From assembly GCA_905221605.1 (NCBI GenBank), contig CAJNDS010002850.1, forward strand, positions 197,036 to 261,035: a stretch of 64,000 nt of DNA, written 5' to 3'. The notes under the pieces are model-generated. The model did not search any database. It saw only the letters and a program-made list of their open reading frames with translations, and was not told the DNA's origin. Below, in pieces: positions 25,638 to 35,423 of the stretch (the first letter of the stretch is position 1; each line of letters begins with the position of its first letter). The position numbers and the translations under genes are program-made. The DNA is from Symbiodinium natans. Taxonomy: Eukaryota; Sar; Dinophyceae; Suessiales; Symbiodiniaceae.

Positions 25638-28265
25638 CTATTGCCAGGAGCCATCCCAGTCCGGACGCCGGGAGCGATGGCCATCTGAGGTGGTATGGGA
25701 ACGCGTACGGCTGGGCATGACCTGCATTGGAGGCAGCTCTTGCTCATCAACCCCCCACTCAGGGATGCCGTCCGGAATGGGGATACCTCTGTATCTTGTC
25801 ATTGAGGTTTGGGCCGCGAGCCACATCACCCGGACAGCTTCCTGGATTTGCCTGTACTGCACAACACCTTCGTCCTTATACTGAAAGGGGAAGGAGGTAA
25901 CTGCCGCACGCAGGGCCGAAGGATCAGGGTCCTTGGAGGTGCCATGGCAGTACATCTTAAACCAGAAGCTGTTGAGTCGCTGCTTGGTTGGGTGTTTAGC
26001 TCGCATGAGCCCCTTAATGGCAGCCCAGTGGGCAGTGGCTGCGTCATACCACTCATTTCGGGGACGTTTTGGCCCATGCTTGGTGGGTGTGGTGCTGATC
26101 CCTTTCCAATGCGCATCGAAGATGACTGGCAGTCGGAAAGGGGCTGAGACATCCACTTCTCGCAAAGCTGCAAGGTCAGTGGTTCGCAGCTCCGAGAAGC
26201 GCCAATCATTCACCTGTGCCTCGGGTTCGTCCTCCGCATCCGACATGTCATCCATCGGGCAGGGAGAACCTTCGTTAGTTTCGGAAGAGATGCTGACGAC
26301 CTCCGGCGAGGCTGCTGCAGTGTTCACTTCCACAGGCGCAGCCAAGGGCGAGGAGAGCAAGCACTCTAGGGGCAACACTCGCCGTAGAAAAACAGCCATT
26401 CTGTGAGAAGTGTCAGGCCATTCCAAGTTATAAACTGACCAAAAGTGTTCAATGTGTTGGTTGGCCACCGAGGCCGCAAGGGCAAGCCGGATGGCGTCAA
26501 GGAAATGGGCAGGGGGGAGGTCCGGCCTAAATTCTTGATAGTGCCTTTGCCCAAGTGTCTCTGTGCCCTGCAGCGTGATGCCTAGGAACGTATTCAGGTT
26601 GGGCTGGGCAAGCCTGGCCTTTTCCACGTCCGTGTGCTTAGCAGCTGCGGCCCATGCCTGCAAGGCTTCTTGGGAGGCTTGGCCAGTGACTTGTGGCAGT
26701 CCACTGTGCGCGTCCATCACATATTTGGTAGTAGGGCACTTGGGACACCGATAAGCGCGGCCAGCTAAGAAGGCCACCATGGCTGCGGGCGGCACATTGA
26801 TCTGCAGGTCAGTAATTTTATTGTCAGATTCAGGAAAACCAATAACAATGGGCAGCCCGGCCGTTCGCTCCAGGGGACCTTTTTGGTGGGACTCGAATGC
26901 GAGCAGAAGTGCACCCAGCCAATAATCTGGGTCAGCGTAGCTGAGCATTGCAGGAAAACTGGCATTGATGACACTCGGCAAGTCCGACACCGCAGAGAAA
27001 AGATCCGCGATGTACTGCGCTGTGGTAAGAAAGCCATACCCCACCAGGGACTCCGAAAGCCTTGCTTTGTCCAGCTGCGGGACCGGGCAATCCAACATTA
27101 CAGCAAGGTCGAAATGCTGCAACGCCCCCGACAGTCTAAGACACTGCGTGATGATAGGGTCATAAACCTTCAAATACGCCGCCGGAAACGTTTCAGGCAG
27201 ATGCAGTAGCGTGTCAGCGATTCCGATCAGCATCTCCGAGTCTTGCAGCTGGTTCGGTATGCCGTTCAAAAACACCTCATAGGCCCTATATGCCCGAAGC
27301 TGCTGGCAGTGTGTTGTGAGGTGTTGCGAGTCACGCAGGCTCATGTAGGGCCGAGGTTTGACATTCTTACCAAAGTGATGTCCCGCTGCAAGTGCGCGCC
27401 ACATGAGATCACAGACCGAGTCTGTGTTGCTCTGCATGATGGGTGCACAGGCTGGGGCGCTGGGGTCGCGGGTGCCGCTGGGCTCGCTAGGCCCTCGAGG
27501 CTTGGCTTTTGGTGGTTCCAGATGCTGAGAGCCGTCTTTGTCCAAAACGAGAGGCCGACTTTCCTTGCGAGCTTGGACAGCGGTGGGAGACTTAGCGCAA
27601 GGGGGCTGTGATGCCTCAACCGTCCTAATCCCCTCCGGAAATGTTGCGTGCGTGGGCCGTGTCCGGGGGCTGGGTGGACGTCGTACGCCAGGCGGCGGGT
27701 CCCTAATGTTGCCTCCACTACGGGGTGGACACGAGGCGGCGCTACTCCCTCCGATCCTGTGAGCAGCTTCACTAGAGGGAGTCGTCACACAAGCATCCAG
27801 AGCACTAGGACTCACGGCCGTCACAACCGCAGGCTCTTTCGTTGCAGGCTCCTTCTTCCGTGGTCCTCTCTCCCGCGTTGGGGTGCCGCAGGGTGTTCGG
27901 GAAACGTCCCGTTTAGCTGCCGGAGGTGGGCTGACAGCTGCCGCAATGGAGCCCCCCGCGGCCCGAGGCTTGAGCCATGGTGTACCCCACCGCTCACCAT
28001 GGCGCGCGTTGGTGATAGCCTCGCTTTGGGCTGGTGACTGCAGCGGCGTAAGAACCTCGACTGCAGTAGCAGCTACCACGTCGGGACTGTGACTACCCGC
28101 GGGCACAGGGCTGTTTCCCGGAGAGTCCACATCAATCGCAGTTTCGGAGGCAGCCTTACCCGTACGAACAGGTAGGAGGTGAAGACCGCGGGGGGCTCGC
28201 ATTATGCCGGCCTTGTGTTCGAAAGCCGGGTCAGCGCGTTGAGCAGATCCCCGCTTGGGCGGCAT
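25638..28265 (-). CDS. Unknown 875-residue protein downstream of helicase
   Basis: The ATG at 28265 (MPPKRGS) is preferred because the upstream helicase frame stops at TAG 28269-28267, leaving the arrangement TAG-G-ATG. An in-frame ATG at 28307 would overlap the helicase frame. The first 300 residues are Pro/Ser/Thr-rich and basic, probably disordered. A structured region follows (about residues 300-620, including QQLRAYRAYEVFLNGIP and YRCPKCPTTKYVMDA, with one CxxC pair). An acidic linker precedes a basic C-terminal part containing RPRNEWYDAATAHWAAIKGL. I do not recognise the family. It is intronless over 2.6 kb, unlike the host-type genes at the left, which suggests it belongs to a mobile element together with the helicase. 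It shows no RT, integrase or HUH motif. Confidence 0.6.
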   Translation of the reverse strand: MPPKRGSAQRADPAFEHKAGIMRAPRGLHLLPVRTGKAASETAIDVDSPGNSPVPAGSHSPDVVAATAVEVLTPLQSPAQSEAITNARHGERWGTPWLKPRAAGGSIAAAVSPPPAAKRDVSRTPCGTPTRERGPRKKEPATKEPAVVTAVSPSALDACVTTPSSEAAHRIGGSSAASCPPRSGGNIRDPPPGVRRPPSPRTRPTHATFPEGIRTVEASQPPCAKSPTAVQARKESRPLVLDKDGSQHLEPPKAKPRGPSEPSGTRDPSAPACAPIMQSNTDSVCDLMWRALAAGHHFGKNVKPRPYMSLRDSQHLTTHCQQLRAYRAYEVFLNGIPNQLQDSEMLIGIADTLLHLPETFPAAYLKVYDPIITQCLRLSGALQHFDLAVMLDCPVPQLDKARLSESLVGYGFLTTAQYIADLFSAVSDLPSVINASFPAMLSYADPDYWLGALLLAFESHQKGPLERTAGLPIVIGFPESDNKITDLQINVPPAAMVAFLAGRAYRCPKCPTTKYVMDAHSGLPQVTGQASQEALQAWAAAAKHTDVEKARLAQPNLNTFLGITLQGTETLGQRHYQEFRPDLPPAHFLDAIRLALAASVANQHIEHFWSVYNLEWPDTSHRMAVFLRRVLPLECLLSSPLAAPVEVNTAAASPEVVSISSETNEGSPCPMDDMSDAEDEPEAQVNDWRFSELRTTDLAALREVDVSAPFRLPVIFDAHWKGISTTPTKHGPKRPRNEWYDAATAHWAAIKGLMRAKHPTKQRLNSFWFKMYCHGTSKDPDPSALRAAVTSFPFQYKDEGVVQYRQIQEAVRVMWLAAQTSMTRYRGIPIPDGIPEWGVDEQELPPMQVMPSRTRSHTTSDGHRSRRPDWDGSWQ

Positions 28266-28266
28266 C

Positions 28267-31200
28267 CTAATGCTGGTATCCCCTAGCAAGGTACTGGGCG
28301 ACCCCATCTCCTTCCCTCACCGGCTGGAAGGGGACACAATACACAGCATTGGGCAAGGGCTCCAGGACGAAGCCGCGCGTTTGCAGACTAGCAATGGTGC
28401 CCGAGTAGGAGTTGGAGGTGAAAGAGGGGCTCCCCCATCCTTCTTGCTTAAGTGTGCGGTAAAGAACTTCCCGCTTATCTCCCCAGGTGGCCTTCAAGGC
28501 CCACGCTTGATGCAGGGGTGGGGCTTCAAAGAGGTCCAGCCCTACTTTGCGTTCCGCAGGCAGCACGATGCTGGCTACTGTCCGTTCTCGGAAGGCTTGC
28601 TTGTGTAATGCCTTTGCAACGCCAGGGCCATCCATGCTCCACAAGCTGGCTTGTGTGCGCACATATTCCGCGCATTCAATCAGGCCTCCGGTTGCGCAGG
28701 CCGCCATTTGGAAGCATGCACCTATACCATCAGAGTAGTGCGGTGCCACGAAAACCAAAGCCCCAAGTCCTCTCGTGAAGGAGGAGGTGGCTCGGGCAAA
28801 CCCTGCCTCGCTACTAAACAGGAATCCAGAAGCCCGACAAGTCACAAAGACACCTATCCCAAATGTGGGGCCAGTGGAGCAAGCCGTGGTGATAGCGCCG
28901 AAGAAGCGTTTAAGGGACCCTATGTGATTCATGAGGAAGGTCCGAAACGTCACAAGGCTCCAAGTGGTGGGGCGCGCCAGTCAGCGGGAAATCTTCCGCG
29001 GTTTGGCAGGCTTCAAGTAGGCTCATATCGTCATCGCCCAGTGGGTCTGCGGGGAGACTCGACTGCAGCATAAACTTCATTTGAGTAACAATCCTGGCAT
29101 ACTGAGAGACCATCCCGATAGGGGAGTCATGATATACCTGGTGCCCAAAAGTGAGCACAATGTCCGCCAGGACCATGCTGAGGTCGTAGCTTCTGCCTAG
29201 TTTGGTTTGGGTCTCATCCTGATCTGGCACCCGTACCCATCGGCACGTTTCCATCCACCTGCCTGCAAAGCTACGCAGTGGCCGCCCGAGCAGGTGCTGC
29301 ATCGTGGGACCTGGTGGCATAAGTAGCCGAGGGACCCCGCCTGTCAGATCGAAGCGGCACGCCTCCGAGTACCGACATGCGTATAGAATGGCAGCAATCT
29401 CAGGAGGGAGGCGCATGGATGAACAGAGCGAGAGGTTGATAGCCGGTCCGACAATGGCCTTCAGCCCGGCGGCCTGCATGACTGTCTCGGCTTGCTTCGG
29501 TTTGACGATGCTCATACAGAGAATCGAATCCAGCATCGAGACCGCTGAGAACAACACTTCAGACGCTCCAGAGGAACGGTGGGGCTTGCCCCAAGAGGGC
29601 ATCTCGCCTTGCCCCTTTTTCCACGGGCCGGAACTTTGGGCCGTTTGCCGCAAAAGGGCCGCAGGCAAGGTGGCTGGCGTGTGGAGGTCGGCAGGGACCG
29701 CATTGAGACCACAAATCTTTTGCTCCAACAACTCCGTGACGAAGTGGTAATTGGGCCGCGATCCTCCAGCGGGCTGTCTGTGGTCGCCAATCATGACATC
29801 GAGTGCATGCTTGATGTGCGCCAGGATGGTGTTGGAACCCGGTGTGCCCAATTGCTGGGCTTCATCTCGGAGGAGCAACTCAACATCCTTTAGACGGTTA
29901 ATGAGCTGCGAGTAGGGAAAGCTAAGCCTTGCCACAATCGTACCATGCGTCGTGGCTACAAGTAGCCCCCGGTACAAATCGTGCACATCAAAGGGGAGCT
30001 TATGTGTGTCCTTCTCCTTGTTACCCGGTATGCGAACGATGCGGCTGCGAACAAATTCATTGCTAGCAGTCGTGAGCCTATCAACCGCTTCGACATAGGT
30101 CCGAACCGATTCATTGCCATGAGCGGTGTACAGGGTGAGCCGGTTCGTCAGGCACGCAAGAAGAACTCCTAGAAACGCGCAGGATCGTGTCTTCCCGCTG
30201 CCAGGCGCCCCCGTTATGAATACAGAAGTACGATTAGCGGCCAGGCCGTACGAGCACGCTCCCAGCAGCGCTGCCAGGTGTCCATCCGCCCCCCAAAAGG
30301 TATCACAGAGGCAAGTAAGGAAGGCGGGACCAACTGCGAGCGCAAAGATGCTGGCGCGAGTCCTCGGATCGTGCTCGTTACTCAACGAGTCCTGGGACAG
30401 GCGTAGACACTCCGCATGCCACAGCGCAGGAGTCCGGGCGTCCTCCTGGCCGGGCAGCGGAGAGTCAGGCAACGTGGCTAACACGCCACTCAGCAGCGTC
30501 GGCGTCCATTCTTTGCGATAGGTTTGTTCCTCCGCAAGCCAAAGGTTAAGGAAGCTTTGCAAGGTGTTGGAAGCCCACGGACCCGCAGTAGGCGATGCCT
30601 GCGCAGCTTGCGTTGCATGCTTGCCTCTGAAGACTTGGCAGACCTCCGGGTGAATGAGCTGTGCCCATGTGTCGTGCCAGTTCCCTCTCACCACCAGCCC
30701 GATAATGAGGACAAGCACTAGATCTGTGAGAAAGTCCGGCAACCAATGTGGCTGCCGGATGGCATCAAGAGGCGAGTCTTCTAGCGGAACGCCCAATGCA
30801 ACATGTTGCCTTTCCCTAGGCATGTGTAACAGAGCATCCCAAAGCGGGGTAGAGGCTCCTCCGGGCAGAACTTCAAGCTGGCTGACTCTCGGCAATGAGG
30901 GTCGTTGCGCGAATTGGTTGTGCTGTTCATCAGTCAAGAGCAGGGCAATGGTTATATTGACTGGCTGCATGGCCTTACTTTCTCCAGGGCCGGTGGAAAG
31001 CTTCTTCGGGGCAAGGAGCTCTATAAACATGCCTGGGTAGGCCACATCTCCCTTGTCTTCTCTCAAGGTAACCAGCAAAGCAGTGCCCTTGGCCGGCACT
31101 TTACCAGCGACAGCAAACCACTTTGTAGCCCAGTCAGGGACATCCGCCAACTCCGGTGTAAGGAGCATGACCGACGCCCGTGGGTAAACTCGATGGAGAA

Positions 31201-32314
31201 GGCAGATTGGCCACGTATGCGTGCCGGGCTTTATCGCCACAGGGGTGGCGGCCCGCTTGACCGCAGCTTGCTCTGGGTAGTGATACTGTTCCGAGGGCTC
31301 CTCATCGATTTCTGCTTCCGAGGCCATGGCTAAAAACTGATAACCCAGCATGTCAACCAGGCGTTCTAACGACAGGTGGGGGAGCCACATACCCAAAACA
31401 AGCTTCATCGTGGGACCAAGTTCATGATACGGGGGCGGCAAATCAGCCAGATGCGGCTTGGCATCCGTCAGGAGGACTTGGGTACAGTCAGCACGGAGAC
31501 TTGCAATGCTCCGGTTCTCAGCGGAAGGTATCCGGAGAAAAGCCTCCAGATCGGGGCGTTTGATTTGCCGTCCCAGCACGGAGTTGATGAAGGTTTTAGA
31601 CTTATCCGAAAGCTGGACAGAGCCACACGCAACCCCCATCAAACCTGCCCGCACTGTGCGATCCATCCGGGGGTCGGCCAAGCCACAAATGTTTTTAGTC
31701 AATTCCTTATGCACATAATCCCCCGGCGTGAGCTGGAAGAGCTCTTCACTTTGGACAACGTGACCATAAGAGTGTCCACCACTGCCAAGTGACTCAGGTC
31801 CAGTGAAATAGTAGAGACGCGCTCCCGCGCCAATCGCTTGCGTCCTTGCTGCCTGGCTGGGCCGGAAGATACAAAGCTGGTCGCTCTCATGATGGACAAG
31901 ACTAACAGCGTGCCGCAATTCCGAACCCAGGATATATTGCAGCATGGCCCGTGGCATGGCAATGCCGCCCAAACGTGCCTTGATGTGGACAAAATCGCCC
32001 TTGCAGTCAGGAAGCTTTTGGCGCTCATGCCAGGCGATAGCCACAGCAGCGCCCGTATACGACCCAGCAGAGAAACCCGTAACGCACAGTTTGCACTCGC
32101 CAGCTCTCCCCGCGGCGAGGCCCACATGCAGAGCGGTCAGCGCAGCAGTATGTGGCATGTGCAAGTGAGCTAGGGCCGGGCACATTGTCAGGGAGGCTTC
32201 TACCGAGCTGATTCTAGCACGAACCGCCGCTGGCAGACCGCATCCTTCGACCTGAGGGTACAGAGCACGTGCCCACAGCCCAGAAGCCCGAAAGAACTCT
32301 AAATAAGAAAACAA
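28267..32314 (-). CDS. SF1 helicase with N-terminal esterase-like motif (frameshifted)
   Basis: Two overlapping minus-strand frames (32314-28910, then 28953-28267, +1 relative) together form one protein of about 1,350 residues. The N-terminal part has CVTGFSAGSYTG (about residues 79-90), a GxSxG nucleophile elbow as in alpha/beta hydrolases, and later GHSYGHVV. The second half is a superfamily-1 helicase: motif I GAPGSGKT, motif II LLRDEAQQL, motif III IGDHRQPAGG, and in the second frame a motif VI-like FARATSSFTRGLGALVFVAP, matching the Upf1-type VALTRA region. The frame is broken between motifs III and VI, so this copy is probably inactive unless a +1 shift is used. The first frame opens at TTG after a TTTAG acceptor-like site; the first ATG is at 32185. 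From memory, proteins with GFSAGSYTG plus an SF1 helicase recur in dinoflagellate gene sets. Likely an element-borne protein. Confidence 0.7.
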
Positions 32315-33132
32315 GCCTTAAAGCAATGCCTGCAGCGGGGAAAGAAGCCTTATTCAAGGCATTAAACCCCTAATTCAAGGTAAAAGCAAGTAAATAAAGC
32401 CTTTAGGCCTTAAATTTTAAGGCAGCAAGCTTTAAAATCATGTAATGGTCGTTAATGAAGAAAGGTTTGTGCGGACCTTATTTAAAGAAGTTTTTCAAAA
32501 ATAAGGAAGGTTCACCGGCATGCCCCGGCATGCAAGCAGAGATAGTGACGACGTGAGTTACTGCAACTGTTCCCAACATCTTTTCAAAAAATTGGGCATA
32601 GTTTTGTTCTCATGAATCACTGTTCATGCATCCAAATATCATTAAGGCACGACGTGGCCCGCTGCCTCTGCCAGGAGCATCTCCCCAAAAAAATGGGCAT
32701 AGTTCTGTTCTCATTCAGCATGTCCGGATATTCATGAGAGCACCGAAAATATATAACCTTAAAAAAAATCATTAACATGCATGCATGACGTGTACATGTG
32801 TGATCGATCAAAAGGGTGCAGCTGCAGCATCTCAAGATTTGATGCTTCCATGCTTGCAATTGCATCTGATCATTCGGTCAATGGTTCGCTCCATGAACCC
32901 TCGATCGTGTTCCCGTGCCAGGCTGTGTGCACTACACAGCCTCGTGATCAAAAAACTCGATCTTACATGCGTGCACATGAGACATGAATTATTCTTATCT
33001 TATCATGCAAAATATTATTATTATTAAGGAGCATTTCCCATGCATGCTCCTGCAGAATCTTAACCATGCATGCACATGCAGGAGCCTTTCAATAGCTCCT
33101 ATCTGCAACCGATCATGATCATGCACATATTT
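32315..33132. other. AT-rich spacer with inverted and direct repeats
   Basis: The spacer between two minus-strand genes is clearly AT-richer than the window. It holds two copies of TGGGCATAGTT-TGTTCTCAT (32594 and 32695, 101 bp apart), a run of AAGGC/GCCTT words (32345-32435), many ATGCATGC and GATCGATC palindromes, and a 9-bp inverted repeat GCTCCTGCA/TGCAGGAGC (33046-33054 and 33077-33085). No coding potential is evident. It could be a promoter, a terminal region of the adjoining elements, or a 5' intron of the helicase gene. Confidence 0.5.
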
Positions 33133-35408
33133 TCACAAGCAGGGCACATCGTGCAAGGTGCTGAACTTGTCAAAAAAACTGCGGCCCAGAGCAACAGCAG
33201 AGTTTTTGCCGCCTCTTCGGGCAGCAAGCTGGGCAACTTTGCCTCCAAAGTCTTCGTCTCGGTACGTCCAGGCTCGGGAGGGACACACCGTGGCTGCATA
33301 GGTCAGCTCACAAAACATGTGGAGCTTCGGTTTGATGCGGAAAAGCTTAAGATCCATCGCAGCAGCTTGCGAGCTCAGGCTTACATAGCTCATGGCAAAT
33401 TCGGCCCCTTTCGTTGCAAGTGTATACTGGTTGAAGACCTGGGGGCTGAGCTGCTCGTAGCAAGCATTGAAATATTGGGTTGCTGCCAAGAGGGTCTGCT
33501 CGAACTCGTTGCTAGGATCCATGAGGCTCTGGCAAAGAAGCATCGCGAAGGGCACAAGGGCCCTGGATTCAGCTGCCTTCGCCCTGAGTTTTGCAAAAGG
33601 TTTCCCCTCAGGCTTCAACATGCTGGGTTTGAGCTCGCGGAGTCGACTTGTTACCTCATTGGACTCGTAGTAGGTCCGCATCTCCCGGTGCAAATTCCGG
33701 CATCGTTCAGCAAAACTGTTGCCTGGCATGTGCTTGTCGCAGATATATTTCAAGGTGCTGCCAATAAAGTCCAAAGCTATGCCCAGGTCCGAGACATGCA
33801 GCCAATCAAGCTGAATAATTGACAGCTTAAAAAATGGACACCCCAGCAGGGGGGATTTGTCCTGCAAAGAACAAAGGGCTGACCAGTGGTTGTGTCTATT
33901 TTCGGGTCGCAACCAGAAAGCCGAGGTCGACACCTCGTGAACCCGATCTGGCACCATTGTGCAGTACCAACAGCAGCCTTTATTTTCGTTCCTTACTTAA
34001 GCTTAGGATTATATAACAATATATATATAATACACATATACTATATATAAGCTTGATCATAAGAAAAAACATATAGACATTCAAACAAATGCATTAGGAG
34101 GATCGACATGATCCTCCTGGCTGCGAGCATCAATCAGCCAAGCCACCATGCAGGCAGGTACAATGTCTGCTTGAAGAATGCCCAGTCACCTCTGACCTGC
34201 CCCAAAATCGCTCGAGGACAGGGCTTGCCTTCAAGCCGGGCGCGCCACCCGTCTGTAGCATGCCACGGTGAGCCATCGTGTCGATGGCTGGGGAAGACAC
34301 CTGCAGCAGCGAAACGAAAACTCCAGGCCACAACCTCCATGATGCAATTCCAGGTCGCGTTTTTGACCATGAGGTGCTTCTGGACGAGGCAGAGCGGGAA
34401 ACGAGTGTCCGATCTAGAGCTACAGCTCAGGACATTCATCGAAAGGACTTCCACCACTTGGGTTCGGTCCCTGTTTAAAGGGGTTCCATCACCCCAGAGG
34501 CCCACGGAAATGACATCCTCTGCGCCAACCTGAAGGAAGGCGGCAGCTCGTCGGAGGAATGCCTCTTCGTCTGCTTCCAGTGCATCTCTGTTTCGAAGAC
34601 TAGCACGATCATGAGATTTCTGGTCGAGGCAATATAGGAGCTCGTGAGGGAGCCACATGATGATGTCCCCCTGTTCTTCTCTCTGCTCCTTATGATTCCA
34701 CAAAGGTACTTGGAGGACGTATTGTTTGGGCCAGTGTCGATTTACCTTCATATTATTCAGCAGCTCTTTGTGTCGAGCTGTGCTGTCACTGCGTCTCGCA
34801 CCAACACGAGCAAGATGATCGACGTGAGCACTGCCACTGGCCTCAGCATCACGAAACAAACGACCAGTCTCTGCTGCAGAGATGGCATTGTTCAGGAACA
34901 AATTCCCCAACCTTTTTCCGAGTCGTCTCTTCGGGTCGACATGGCTCAAATGAATTTGAGATCTTTTGTTGGAATTCATAGCAGCTGCATATATATATAC
35001 TCTATCATGCAGTGCACGGTCGATCAGTCGCATTGAAAGACAAGAACACGGAGTCCATGGATCCAAAAGCGGGCACCCTCCTTTTTGTTCTGCACTGCAC
35101 ACCCTCGATCCAAAAACATGTATACACGAATGCCCGGCCCGAGCAGTACTATAGGAGTCGATCATCGAAATGGAGCCGATTCTGCCAGCAGCATCCTGGC
35201 GGACGATCGACTCCTTCCTGCAGATCTTACAATTCTCAGGAAGACGGGCCTTGTCGATACCATCGATGTTCTCGAGGGCGAAGTCGTCTCCAGATCCTTC
35301 GACATGATTGAAATCACTGTGGATCATCGTATGTGCATCATGATATGTTAACATGTAGCAGCAAATGTTTTGCAAAGCTCTTTCCAAAAAGCAGAGCTGG
35401 CGATTCAT
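33133..35408 (-). CDS. DDE-transposase-like protein, two exons
   Basis: Exon 1 (35408-34139) and exon 2 (33977-33133) join across a 161-nt GC-AG intron to give 2,115 nt, a 704-residue protein. Recognisable blocks: LFRDAEASGSAHVDHLA and WPKQYVLQVPLWNHKEQ, then ISVGLWGDGTPLNRDR (first acidic residue), WSFRFAAAGVFPSHRHDG, QVRGDWAFFKQTLYLPAWW (second), LDWLHVSDLGIALDFIG, KPKLHMFCEL and WTYRDEDFGGKVAQLA (third). I recognise this block order from memory as a large family in dinoflagellate genomes. The spaced GDG...GDW...DWLH...RDED acids suggest an RNase H-fold DDE transposase, perhaps akin to Plavaka or KDZ types, but this assignment is inference. The protein ends at TAG 33133 after LHDVPCL. Its start lies 15 nt from the stop of the methyltransferase ORF upstream. 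Confidence 0.65.
33978..34138 (-). other. GC-AG intron, AT-rich, 161 nt
   Basis: Exon 1 would stop at TGA 34136-34134. Removing 34138 (GC) to 33978 (AG) joins CTTG to GCTGCTGTTGG and continues the frame as WWLGCCWYCTMVPDRVHEV, matching the pattern I recall for this family at this place. Both borders carry GGCTG, so the exact cut could slide, but the frame result is the same. The interior contains (TA)n runs (34011-34052) and a 9-bp perfect hairpin at 34096-34118. Confidence 0.7.
34096..34118. repeat. Perfect 9-bp hairpin inside the intron
   Basis: AGGAGGATC and GATCCTCCT flank the 5-nt loop GACAT. In RNA it would form a stable stem 20 nt into the intron. It may simply aid folding of the intron or be the footprint of a small excised insertion. 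Confidence 0.8.
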
Positions 35409-35423
35409 ATGTATGTGCCGTAT

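Noticed and set aside
33070-33822. A 250-codon plus-strand ORF
   Set aside because: It lies antisense to exon 2 of the transposase-like gene, whose minus-strand motifs (KPKLHMFCEL, WTYRDEDFGG) are clear.
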